From Liolophura sinensis (Eukaryota > Mollusca > Polyplacophora > Chitonida > Chitonidae): a stretch of 64,000 bases of DNA. The stretch spans positions 23,780,226 to 23,844,225 of the forward strand of contig NC_088301.1 in the NCBI RefSeq assembly GCF_032854445.1, written 5' to 3'. This document shows, piece by piece, positions 13,001-24,655 of this stretch (position 1 is its first letter; each line of letters starts with the position of its first letter). Both the position numbers and the translations under genes were made by a program. Below the pieces are notes generated by a model that saw only the letters and a program-made list of their open reading frames with translations, was not told the origin of the DNA and did no database searches.

Positions 13001-15691
13001 CACACATATACTCTATTATGCATCTATATTATGCATTTCTGATATTACTGTCAATGAACGTGCCAAGTAGGTCTAGTGCATAGTATGTGTAAGATTTCCT
13101 GATTTATACAGCCAGTACACTTATATCTGTAGACTTCAGCTGAGCTGGTATGAAAGTACACATTTTATTGTGGACTCAAAACATGTTTATTGATGTCCAT
13201 AAATAATTAATTCCTGTTTCAGGTCCAACTATTGCATTTGTGTGAAGGTACTGGTTTCAAGTGTAAGCAGCCACAGGGATTAAGGGCTGAATTGAACCGA
13301 ATAAAACAAATATCCGCTACAAATGGCATTATGTGGGAGGAAACCAGCCACAAGAGAGTCATCGACCATTTATTGCTATCAAATCCCCAATCCACAAACT
13401 CCCTTTCCGAAGTCGGGATTGAATTTATACATCGTGTGACCTAGCGATCGAAAGACAAGTGTCTAAAACAATCGACCACGACCCACTCTCTAAACAATAT
13501 GACGTCCTCTCTTCGAATGTTTTACTTACTTGGACAAACGAAACAAATCGCAAACGTGTACTTTAATCCTTCCGTCGGCTGTCTGGAAAACACGAATACC
13601 AACAGATAAATGAATTAAACATGTGTGCCAGAAGCAAATTCTAGCACTGTGAATACCTGTCACATATGATAGCCATCTACACGCTTCCTCTTTCATGTGA
13701 GGCTACTGTATACATGAGTAAGACCCATTGCTATATAGGATCTCTAACAAAAGAATTACGCGGCCCAGTGCACATAAAGGTATAGATCTACTCCAGGAGA
13801 GGAGCATAAAGTTCTTCTCTTAGAATTCCTCTTTGAATGCAAGTCTACAAAAATACAGAGCTTGTATAGCTGTCAATGTCTTTATTTGGAACGCTGTACA
13901 CATATCAAAAGAAAACTTAAAGTGGCGTTCGTCACCGATCGAGTAATCAATAGTCTATAGGCACCTTAGATCTTAGGTGGCACTGAAATGCTCCTTTACA
14001 GGGAAACCAATCACAAACAGTTGAACCAAGCCTCAGCTAATAGCTCGCAAAGAGTAAATTCGAACAACAGTTTTACGAAAATTCATTCAGTAAACTGCTT
14101 AAGGCAGAAGTTCATTGCATATAATCCATGAGGGAGTGTTCCTAAATAATACTTAAATCAAACATCACATAAATCGCTTAAGCACGGCAAAGATGCTGCT
14201 TAAGTAAAACACCTTTGTACGTATATACAAGTCTACATACACGCACCTTATACAAAGGGCCGGTATCACTGTTCTCCACCACAAAGTCCAGCTTTTCTGT
14301 TTCAAAGAATGTCCTTACGGGTGTCTCCACCATATCAACCCCTACCACGTGATTCCCCTGCTCAGCCAACCTGTATGTATAGATTGTAGTCTATTCATCT
14401 TAATAAACAATTTTAATTACGCATTTCTTACATACTTCATGACGGGACACTTTATATAGGACTGTGCTTAATTCACAAAATTAAATTAAATCAAAATTGT
14501 GATTTTTGAGAAGACAAATACGTTTTCTCGTCATGATTAAGCTCAATTTTTAACATCTTTTCAAAAATCATTAGAATCTAAATTCTAAAACTGAGAGCAC
14601 ATTAATGATTTGTTTCAGTGAGTCAACCTTGTCCTCATATATGGCCAACGTGACGTGGCCAAAATTAGAGTTCATGTCAGCATGCTTATTAATAAACATT
14701 CTTTTCAAATCATTTGAAAAGTGTAACATCCTCTCAAGTTTTAGAAACTGCATTAGTTGTTCCACATTTTTCAGTAAATTCTTTCACTTATTATAACATT
14801 CAGTGTTAAACACAACTCGTCAAAAACTTTGTCTAAATATTATTATGCATACCATCTCATGTCCAGCGTTTTCCCACACAAAGGTACGAAAATGTATAGG
14901 TCGCGTCTGCCTTCCACTTGTCCACAAAAATTAGACTGAAGCAATCTGATTGGGGTGAAAAGCCCAAAGTAAATTGTTAGCATCGCTGTGACAAAAGCAA
15001 TGCTAAAAATAGTTCACTCTGCGAAGATTTTCTGCGCAGCACAAAGAATTTCTCCGCAGTGAAAAGGTTTACTCCGCGGTGCAAAGGATTTCTCCTATTA
15101 TAACCGAACGCGTTATTTTTGTCTGGTGAAAATCATGGCAAAAATATATTCACGCATGAGGTTTGTATACTTGGAACCTTGTTTTGTTATAGTGTATCTC
15201 TTGTGAAGTACATCTATCAAAGCTTCAAGGTGATGTTTGCATGGTATAAATTCCCGAAACTAAACAAAAGTGACACTAACAGAACAAAAATTGTTCCGCA
15301 GAGAAAACCTTCATTGCATATATCGCAGAGGATTCGCTTAGCGCGACTTTAAAATATAAAATTCACTGTAATGTGGCAAAGCACAGACTTGTAGAAAAAT
15401 ATAGCGCGGGTAAAAAATCCCCCAAATTACATTCATCAGCGTTCAGAAAATACGAAATACATACACACAATCTGGTTTATACTATGAACTTCTTGTAACT
15501 TTTTTTTCTTTTTAATCAAAATGCAAAATACACATTGCATAAATTTATAATTTATTATATACATATAACGTTATTCCAAATTTGACAATATGGCATTGAT
15601 TATTAACATACTTGTGAACGTGGTTCCTGTAGTGGCATGGCATGTCACTTTCCTTCCACATTTTTCTCCAACCGTCTGCTGTAACTTCCAT
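8994..15691 (-). CDS. TPMT: TPMT-like S-methyltransferase B, complete, eight exons
   Basis: SAM-dependent methyltransferase of the thiopurine S-methyltransferase family, 228 residues (human TPMT has 245). Exons on the minus strand: 15612-15691, 14853-14945, 14247-14370, 13530-13582, 12858-12932, 11526-11620, 9498-9542 and 8994-9115. All introns are GT-AG and all phases agree; the coding sum is 687 nt including TGA. Family blocks seen in order are WRKMWKESD, then LYIFVPLCGKTLDMRW (PLCGK at residues 48-52, SAM pocket), LAEQGNHVVGVDM, FDVIWDRAAFVALN, CRYLLSAVDM, GPPQVTRAEDIQALFG and the C-terminal WFYENLYLIQ. It is a tandem paralogue of gene A to its left, with the same exon structure where comparable. 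There is no signal peptide, so cytosolic. The start is the first ATG before DGWRKMW; the extreme N-terminus is the least certain part. Confidence 0.93.
9733..9993 (-). repeat. Full-length family 1 SINE with 9-bp target-site duplication
   Basis: Reads from the tail (TTTATTTATTTGATTGATG) through TTTTACGCCGTACTCAAG to the tRNA head (complement of CGTTTCGGCCACGGAGGCCC). CAATCTAAT flanks it at 9724-9732 and 9994-10002. It sits in intron 6 of TPMT-like gene B. Confidence 0.85.
10855..11190. repeat. Imperfect tandem repeat, about four units
   Basis: Repeated words such as ACAGTATGTTTTCAGTATG, GTCTGATCGCACG and CATTAAAACGTTGACCTT recur at spacings of roughly 65-120 bp. It lies within intron 6 of TPMT-like gene B. 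Units are diverged, so edges are approximate. Confidence 0.55.
11236..11395 (-). repeat. tRNA-derived SINE, family 2
   Basis: Read on the minus strand it begins AACGCTTCGGTGGCGTAATG with a tRNA-like head (GGTTAGAGCGTCGACC) and continues to ACTTTAAAAATGGTACTTG. The same body word occurs in the plus-strand copy at 30741-31010. Only the head and first body segment are present here. It lies in intron 6 of TPMT-like gene B. Confidence 0.7.
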
Positions 15692-16284
15692 GTTGACATA
15701 TAATGGGTATATCTATAGTATATGAAGACAAGCACGTGATCAGAAAGTTTTGACAGGACTGAATGGGTTCAACATGCACATAGATTCATCAAAGAGCTCT
15801 ATTTATTTAGATATTTATTTATTTACTTGATTGTTGTTTAGCGTCATACAATTCTACAATGGCCTAGAAGATATATGTGCGCTAACATATAATGCAACAT
15901 TCCACTAAATTTGACCATTAAATGTCTTAGGTTCAAATCCAGTTGTCACTAGTTTGTCAGCAACTTTATAACCATTAAACTTGTTTTATACGCTTTCCCC
16001 CCGCGCGGGTTCTGGCCCATTTCCTTCCACCATAATGTTGGCTATTGTCGAATAAGTATCATATAAGTCTAAACATAAAGACTATGTCATTTGATTGCAA
16101 AGTAAAACAGATTTTGGAAGAGGTAAGAGCATTACATAAAGTGAAAAATTCTGAAAATGCGTAGCATCACTAAATTTTCAACTTTTGAAAAATAAAATTA
16201 ACCATTTACGCCCCTACATTTAATTGTTTTTATGCCTACAGACCTATATATATTGATTTGTTTCTAATGGCCGTAGTCCCACGA

Positions 16285-16342
<58 letters not shown>
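16285..16342. repeat. (TA)n microsatellite
   Basis: Uninterrupted TA dinucleotides of nearly 60 bp. No other role seen. Confidence 0.95.
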
Positions 16343-16343
<1 letters not shown>

Positions 16344-16979
16344 TGCCGTGAAAACTATTGTCTTGCTTACAGCTATTTGAGATATGAGAATGCATGTAAT
16401 GGTAGACATACATACATGTTATTGTATATGATGTGTTTTCTAAATGACAAATAGGACCAAGGAACATCCTGGTGCAGAACATTAAGCCAACACTGTGACA
16501 CAGAAACCATGCAGTTATTTACAAGCTAGTATTTTGTTTATCATTTTATCTTCTATGATAAAAGAAAAAATTGTGAAACCTTTGTATTGTCGTTAGCTTA
16601 ATTTGTTATCCACTGTACTGAATGGCTGTCTATAGTATTCAGAATGCATGATTACGATCACTTAGGCCTACTTCAAAATTTATCTTGATTATTGAATGCT
16701 TGCTTTTTCTCTGCACAACATTTGATGAATGCAGCGAACGAGGTGGGACAAAAAGAAAAATGTATTTAATAAGCGAAAATAATTGTCGCAACTATTAGGC
16801 TACATCAGACGCCAAACATTTGGTGGAGGACATAGGGATAATCCCCAAAGAGGCGAAAGTTTGGTAAAAATTAATACATTTCAAATCGTTATTTCCATTA
16901 CCAGAAGGCTATAAAATTAGGTTACAATGTATGCAATGTATATATAAAAAAACATAACACTAAAAACGGTTCAACTGAG

Positions 16980-17420
16980 CGCAGCAAACACCGTATTTGT
17001 TGTTTTTACGGTCATTTTCCGCGCCATGTGTCACGTCATGCTTCTGATCACGTGACTCTTACGCATTTATCGTCCACTCGTTCGTCGGTCGAGTCGGAAG
17101 GCGATTCAGTGCTGCAGACGAAGTACATAAACTAGGTTTGTCACGCTGTTTCATGGCTCATATCATCATATTTTAATAGCACATAGCTTTCCTAAACTGT
17201 ATGGCATCAGAACACAACTGTAAGGTTGATGTAAGCCTCGTTTCTCACACGAGATATCGGCCGACTGCAGCTACATCTCGCCACCGCCATCTTGCATTAC
17301 ATCGGCACTTCACGAAGTAGACGAGCCGGCGAGCGGACAATCGCGCTGCTGCAGTAAGACTACGAGCTCAGAAATCGCGTACAGCACTGGATTTATAAAT
17401 GTCAACGGGGAAAAAGTCTC
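16980..17420. promoter_or_regulatory. CpG-rich block, candidate promoter of the zinc-finger gene
   Basis: Unlike its AT-rich surroundings, this block is rich in CpG and contains E-box and related words (GATCACGTGACTC, CACGTCATG). It lies about 4 kb upstream of the zinc-finger coding exon, which needs a leader exon. A CAGACGAAG run near 17115, followed by AG/GTTTGT at about 17134, is one possible leader exon end. The assignment is inference from composition and position. Confidence 0.35.
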
Positions 17421-19789
17421 TAATCACGCAACATGTACGCCTTGTACTGAGTAAAAAGGCCTGATTTTCTTGTCTGTAAAATGTACACAACGCTGACCTT
17501 ACCCGCTTGCTTTTTAGTCGACATTCAATATGCTGCTTGTCTGCCTTTCTGCACCGCGTGCTTCGGTGACCTACTTTCCGCTAAGCTAAGTGGACTATGC
17601 ACAGCCGTCTACAGCTTCTTGGTGGTAAAACTAGGTCAACCTGTTACAACCGTTCCACAACGATCGGGTGCATAACTCAGCTGGGTACAATTATCCTTCG
17701 ACATGCTAAGATAAACCCTGCGAGAGTCTGCTAGTTGTGTTTTATTAAATGGTGTCAGCCAGTTAATTCATAATGTATTTATTTTAATCAGTTTTTTAGC
17801 TAAAAAGTTGACCCTTGATTATTGTAAGTGTTCTGTGGACTAGACAAAGCTTGTATTACATGTTTAATTATACAGACATATGAGTGAAATGAAGATAATT
17901 GATATTAAAGTATTATTACTACTATCCCATACTCCTATGTCTGAGGGAGTTGGGGAGAAATTTTATAATCGTTTTAATCTTACATTAAAACTGTTCATTA
18001 ATTTATATAATGGTGGGTAACTTTGAAGTTTTGCTCTCTGGTAAGCATTGATCTAACTCGAAGTACTAGACAAGATATAATTTATTTTCAGTCGAGGACA
18101 GAGCATGGTGTTAAATAATGATAGATCAAATCAGTGGAGGACAACCATTAAGAGTTGTTTGCGAGAGGTACATGTACGTAAGGACTACATCACCAAGTCA
18201 TTGTCAGCATGAGGAAAGGTTATCTCCCTTTCAACATGGAGTTATAACATTGTACTTGTAGTTTTAAAATGGGGGGGGGGGGGAGAGAAATACTTCTATG
18301 TAAGTAGCGTAAAACTTATATGGAACCAAAAACAGTGAACATGAATGGTTTTACATGAATATGATGTTTATTTAGAACTATGTTCCCCTATATTGTTTTT
18401 ATGTTTTTGTGTGTACTCATCCTTGGTGCATGGTGTACACATCAACAAAAGAAATCACTGTCCTTCACCAAACTTTTATCACAATACCTTGGTACAATAG
18501 ATTAACTGCTAGGTACATGTACATCCAAAAGTAATGGTATTAATTCTGAAATGTTTGTTTCAGGGATAGAATAATCTGTTTGTGTACAATTAATGCAAAT
18601 ACATGTATTGAAATATTTTGCTTATAATGTATAAAACATCATAATGTTTCAGGTTTTTAAAGTTCCCCCACTTTTCTCATTTTAACACTACCATGTTGTA
18701 GACTCCATGTTGAAATGGAGATAACAGTTATTTTAAGGAATATGCATGAGTGTGTAACAGCAGGGATTGTGAGACACATCTCTCTGGGGTTGTACATGAT
18801 GCTACAACTCTGGAAACGCATATTGCCAGGCTGGTACATTCTGCAATAGTGAGTTCTGGTATTTCCTGTTCGCAGAATTTCATCCACAAGTGAGGTGAAC
18901 TGAACTAACCACACCAAACCGAGATGAAAAAAATGTTTTATTACTACCTGTGTTACTCATCATTAAAAGTAAGTACTTTTTTCATGTCACTAATACAGAG
19001 AAGTGTGCCATAGCCAAGTGGTCGTGGTGCTATTCTCTTAGTCACTAGTAGGGGACTGTAGGTAAAGTGACACATGGGTTCAATACAATTCTTGGGACAG
19101 TTTCATTGTTATTGGGGCCTTGGTGGGAGTAATGAGCGTAAGTGAAAAATTCTAGACACGACATTTAACACCAGTTCAATCAATTAATCTTGTGCGGTCT
19201 TGTATGAATTTCACTATGCAGAGACCACTTGCCTTCTATCAGTATGTCCCATATGTCATGTGGGACAGTTCTCCTGTAACTGTCTAAAGGTCAGTGGCTT
19301 TGTGAATCAGGCTACTATTTATTTTTTTTAAGTGAAAATATTTTTGAGTATTTTTAATATTAAACAGCAATCAAATAAATGAATGAAATACACATATTTT
19401 GACCTAGCATAAGGTACAAAGTTGTTCACATGGGCACAAACATATCCTGACTCTTTATCTTACATTGTAGGAAGCTGAAAGCATATCTCTGGACAACTAG
19501 CTCTGCCTCCAACATTTTTTTCTTAAAACGTGAAATTTTGTTACTGTAGATTGATAATCATCAAACCACTTATTCTGTTACCAACTGGACCAATCACTTA
19601 CACAGGGTCAATCATATCTACAGATGCCATCTGATTTATATCTGAACCACCAGTGATCAGTCTGCTGTCACTGTCATACCAGTCAGGCCTATGTATGAAC
19701 TAGTCCTGACATACCCAGCCAATCCTATATCTAAGCCACAAATCAAATGCCAATCAAACCAGTCATTACATAATCATTCCAGCCTATTC

Positions 19790-20345
19790 CAGCACGAAGA
19801 ATCAAACCTATCACTGTGTCATTAATGAAACCTATCGCAGCACTACCATTCCTGTTCCTCGCCTATTCCTGCACCAACAAACAAACCTATCACAGCACTA
19901 CCATTTCAGCCTATTCAGTATCTCTGCACCAACAAACAAACCTATCACAGCACTACAATTCCTTTTTCCAGCCTATCTCTGCACCAACAAACAAACCTAT
20001 CACCGCACTACCATTTCAGCCTATTCAGTATCCCTGCACCAACAAACAAACCAGTCACTGCACTACCATTCCAGCCTATTCAGTATTCCTTCAACAGCTC
20101 TGTAACCTGTGACTGCATCCAGTCTCCAGCCTATCCCTGCACCAACAAAGAAACATATCACAGCACTACCTTTCCTGTTTCCGACCTATCGCTGCACCAA
20201 CGAACAAACCTATCACATCATTACCATTTCAGCTTGTTCAGTATTCCTGCACTGACAGTCAAACTAATCAATATGTCATTGATGAAACCTGTCACAGCAC
20301 TACCATTCCAGCCTATAGAGTATCCCTGCATCAGCAGTCCAACCT
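19790..20345. repeat. Minisatellite, unit about 55 bp
   Basis: Repeats the words CACCAACAAACAAACCTATC, CAGCACTACCATT and CAGCCTATTCAGTATCCCTG about ten times with variation. It lies in the presumed first intron or upstream region of the zinc-finger gene. Confidence 0.8.
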
Positions 20346-21068
20346 AGTATCACTTGTGTGCCAGCAATGCAGTACAAATTAAACCTTTTATTGCTCGAAC
20401 AAAAGTTTTCAGATTTTGTGATTTTTAGTTAAACAAGAAGATTCCAAAGATGAAAACATGAGCAGCGTTCTAGCTCTGTGAACCTGTGCAATAGATCTTG
20501 GCCCATGTGGCAATGTTATGGTAGAGTTCCGAGTTCCTGCCTTTTACGTCATTGGTTTGGTTATCCTCACAAGCCCTATTCAAGCGCTTAGTGTCCATTT
20601 ACCTGTACGCAATTAGTTAGAATGTTTCAACTGAGCAGTGCTTGTGTGTGTATTGTGTGTTTTATTAACAGTCACTAGCTTACAAAAAAATTGTGAAAAG
20701 TCATTGATACAACGTGTAAAAACCCTAAGAATTCAACATCATTCAGGAGTTTTCTTTTGTTTTAAACCTTTCTAAGCCGTCAATCCGAAGCTAACTTTTT
20801 ATCTATTGTCCTGATAGAATCAAGTACTGCTATAACAGCATAATGAATACAGAAATTTTTTATGAAATCTTATTTTGAATAAAGGAAGATAAAAGTAGGA
20901 AAAGATTTTTTTTTGTAATTTTAAATTCTAGTTGAACCTGCTACCTGGGAATGGTCAAAGGGTTTTCAAGGTTTCCTTCCACAGTAAGGCTGACTTTTGT
21001 TGCATTAGTGAAATAAGTCAATAAGTAATCTATAGTCGAACCTATCTCCTTTCTCTGTCATCTCACAG

Positions 21069-24000
21069 GTGTGCATTGCAAGCTCATGAAGGAACATGTC
21101 TGAAGGTAGCTTCTTAAAGATTGCCAATGTCTGCAGCGTTTCGACTAATGCTGCTTTAAACTTCACACCATTCCTGCAGGAGAAAGGACAAGGGGATGGG
21201 GCTGTAACAAATCCCAATGGCTTGGGCATGTATCTCTTACCAGCCACAAATGTGTCGGGAGTGCCAGGCTCTGCTGCATATATCACAGTACCGGCTGAGC
21301 AAATCCATAAGACGGTTCACCAAGTGGCCACTCAGCAACCAACAGTCACTCAGCAGGTATCCGTGAATCAAACTCAGAGTGGTCTGCCAGCTAACTTTGG
21401 CTTCAGTTCTCCTGTTTCTTTGGCAGAAGTCACCTCACAGTCCGCCACTCTGTCTACCAAGATTGGTTCATTTGTGGATAAGTTGATTTTGCAAAATGAA
21501 ACCATCCTGAAAGGACACGATGTGTCTGGTGTTCGACCAAGATTGCGAGCCACATCAAGTTATTCCCCCAAAACTGCCTCTCCGCAGTCTAAACCATCTA
21601 CAATTCAATCAAAGAACCCACTTGTGTTCCAGAAACTGAACTTGCCACCAACCCAGTTCATTCCTGATGGACTTGTTGTAAAAAATCCCAAAGTTCCAAC
21701 AGAGCGCGATGTTCTGTTAAAAAGGGAACTTTCAGCAGAAAAGAAAATTAGGCTCGCCGATGCCATAGTCCGTCCTGATAGCCCAACTAGTATGTGCTTG
21801 TTACATCCCAAGGACGAATCCCTGTTCGCTTCAAGCCTGGTGCAGGTCCATGTGCAGAAGGACCAGGCCGGTGGTCTGTTAAGGGATGTGATCTGTGGCC
21901 TGGTTTGCAGAGCCAGGGTCAAAGTGAGTGAAAATTCTGCCCTGCCTTTGGACATTGACCTGTACTGGTGTAACTTTTGTGCCTTCAAATGTGAAAGAAA
22001 AGTGGATTTCTTACGTCATGTGATGAGTCATAGGTTTAACTGCTGGTTTTGTACGTTCCAGGCTTTCTCCAGGGCTGATGTTGTCCGCCACTGTGTGGAG
22101 AAACATTCGTCCTTTGATGCAGAGCCATGGTCGTTCTGTTCTCTACTCAACGACCATTTAAAACTGTCTGTAGAAACTAAGCAAGAGAGCCTAACAGTAA
22201 AGACTGAGCCACAAGATGAAGAATGTCTGGCAGAAGAACAGCAGGAAAGTAACCATGAATCGCTCAACTTGGCTCCTGTAGATATGGTAGAGATGTCAGA
22301 CAGTGAAGTGCTGAAGAAGCAGGTAGAAATAATCAACACTTCTGCAAGGTCTGAGACCACTCAGTCACAAGAAGATGCAGACATCTCAAACGAAGAGCAG
22401 TGGAGTCTTGAGAAAACCGAAAGTTGGAATTGTCGCCACTGTGACTTTGTCTCACAGGACTACAAGCTGATCCAAATCCACTGCACCATTATGCACCCCA
22501 TGATGAACAAATCTGCTAAGGCAGTGACGGTTTCAAGTGAGCTGGCGCAGCAAATCCGTAAACTGGATATGATTCGTAAGCTCCATCTGGAGAAAGGGGA
22601 AAAGGAATTTCTGAAATCAACAGAGAGTACATCATCGTCCAGTAATCCTTCAGTAGCAAGGGAGGAGGAGCAGGTGATGAATGAGGAAGAAGAGGTAAAT
22701 CAAGAACAAGATATGGAAGAGGAAAATGAAGAAGAGGAAGAGTCTGAAATGGACCATGAAGAAAATGTGTTAGAAGAGGAATCAAAATCAAAGGATATTC
22801 TAATCTATGAATGCTACAACTGCCACGGCCAGTCCCTCAAGCTCAGAGAGGTACGCAAGCACTTATCCAAGGAGCATGTGGGAGAACCATTCATAGCCAT
22901 CGATCTGTTAGCTGTCCGCCGCAAACAAGCCAGATACATTATCTTTTGCCCGAGACCAGGTTGTTCTTTCTTCTCACGCTGTCAGCAAGGTTTCTCCGAA
23001 CACATCACATGGGATGATTGTCCCGGAAAAAAGGACTCCAAACAAACTTCAGACGTTCTCCAAAGCCTGTCGAAAACTGCATTGTTTGCACAGAATTCCA
23101 TGCGAACTATAATCAGAGGTAAAGCTGACTCCAATGGCAAAATCCAACGGATGATGTGCCACCAGAAAAACTGCCGTTACCAGTGTGCCAAACCAGTCAG
23201 GATGAGGAACCACATGGTCAGATTTCACTTTAACCAGAAACCTACTTATACGCTGGCAGTGCGACACGGTAAAAAGCTTTCTAAGAGCAGAATTTACTTT
23301 TGTCCCAGTTGCTCTGCCTTTCAATGTAATTCGGTACAGACGATATGTGAACACCTGCTTACCAAGCATAGGATTTCAGACACCAACAGTTATACAGTTA
23401 GGGAGTTGTTGGACCATGGCAGGCAGGCAGGGGTTGAAGTCTCTGCTAAAAAGGTGCAAAAGACAGTAGCAGAGGAGGAGGAGATCAGACCTGATAGAGG
23501 GCAGTTAGAAGCCATGATGGAAAAGTACCTAGAAGATGAGACTCAGAACAAGATGGCCACTTCTGGCAGTGGCTTGCGTCATGCTGCAGTCAAAGCAGAA
23601 GTCAGGCTGAAAACCAAGCATCAGACCCCAAGGTGCTACAAGTGTAAATTTTGCAAGTACCAATGTCTAGGGGCAAACTTGATGAGAACACACATTCACA
23701 ATGACCATCATGGGGTCTCCATGATCGCCACAGATGTCGGCATGCGGCGAAACAAGCATGGAGGGCGCGTCTACCTTTGTCCACAGGTCGGCTGCGACTT
23801 TGCCTCCAAGAACACTGACGAGTGGTTGCACCACTGCGCTCAGAAACATGGTCTGGAAAGCTTGCCTATCCCAAGGGACGTCTCGGAGCTGGACATCCGT
23901 ATGTTCTCCAAATTCCCTCCGACATACGAGTGCCTGTACTGCGAGGGTTCTGTGGTCAGGGACACCCCGACGCTTATGCGACTTCATCTGACGAAGAGTC

Positions 24001-24452
24001 ACAAGGGAGAGGTGGTGGTCATGAGGGATGTGGTGGCTCGCAAACAGTGCAAGGCCTCCAGAATCTACATGTGCAACAAGCTCTCCTGTGACTTCATTAC
24101 CAAACATCAGACAGACTACGAGACGCACATTGACTCCTGTGATGTTGTGCCTAATGGGCACGTCTCCTCCAACAGTAATGAACAGGCTTTGCACAATGCC
24201 CACAAGGACAGTGAAACCACTGATGATAATGGTATAAGCCCTGGTATGGAATATATTGCAGTTGCTGATGCTAGCGAAGAAACTGATGAAATCATTGACC
24301 TTGATCAAGCAACCAGTGATGATGATGACCTGGCTAATGAGTTGGATATGGATGAGGATGCCTCTCATGGTGAAGAAATTACAGAGGTGATCATCCAAGA
24401 CACGACCACACAAGATGTAGTTAGAATTAAAGTAGAAAACCCAGATTTATGA
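21069..24452 (+). CDS. C2H2 zinc-finger protein with repeated two-finger modules, 1118 aa
   Basis: Coding part 21096-24452 is one exon; the exon itself starts at 21069 after a good acceptor (TTCTCTGTCATCTCACAG), so a leader exon lies upstream. Likely a nuclear DNA-binding regulator. Residues 1-285 are Ser/Thr/Gln-rich with few fingers. C2H2 fingers lie at about 292-312, 316-337 and 446-467. Residues 524-563 form an acidic Glu-rich stretch. Then four copies of a module of about 72 residues follow (571-644, 686-758, 847-918, 945-1015): one C2H2 finger, a linker with basic residues, then a second finger of CPxxxC type. The tail is acidic. SUMO-type sites: VKTE near 368, VKAE near 832, IKVE near 1112. 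I recognise no named orthologue. A five-codon upstream ORF (21086-21103) overlaps the start. Confidence 0.92.
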
Positions 24453-24518
24453 AGAGCTACATAAACGTGCCTGTTAAAACATATACATGTAGTTCTTAAA
24501 AGACAAAACTCATGTTAG

Positions 24519-24655
24519 CTTCCTGTCCAGCTGTACGTGGAAAGATCTGACAACCTGGGCTCTGTCCGGTTTCGTCCCACCATAATGCTGACCCCCGTCG
24601 TATAAAAGAAATATTCTTATGGCATAAAACACGAATCAGATAAATAAATAAATTT
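24519..24655 (+). repeat. 5'-truncated family 1 SINE
   Basis: Body and tail only (GTTTCGTCCCACCATAATGC, then GAAATATTCTTATGGC and AATAAATAAAT). It lies just downstream of the zinc-finger stop codon, so it may be part of the 3' untranslated region and could supply AATAAA words. Confidence 0.75.

Larger units (their letters stand above)
15692..21068. other. Intergenic and 5' region between TPMT-like B and the zinc-finger gene
   Basis: Holds the probable promoter of TPMT-like B just above 15691, degenerate SINE pieces (about 15810-16075 and 18995-19390), the TA microsatellite, a CpG-rich block near 17 kb, a G-run at 18271-18282 and a tandem array at 19.8-20.35 kb. A 5' leader exon of the zinc-finger gene probably lies here, since its coding exon begins at a clear splice acceptor. 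I could not define that exon with certainty. Confidence 0.4.

Noticed and set aside
13229-13444. Open frame of 70 codons on the plus strand
   Set aside because: It lies in intron 4 of TPMT-like B, has no recognisable domain, and is no longer than chance frames nearby.
23667-24413. Open frame of 248 codons antisense to the zinc-finger gene
   Set aside because: It lies wholly opposite a clearly conserved coding exon; such shadow frames are common and the predicted residues show no recognisable domain.
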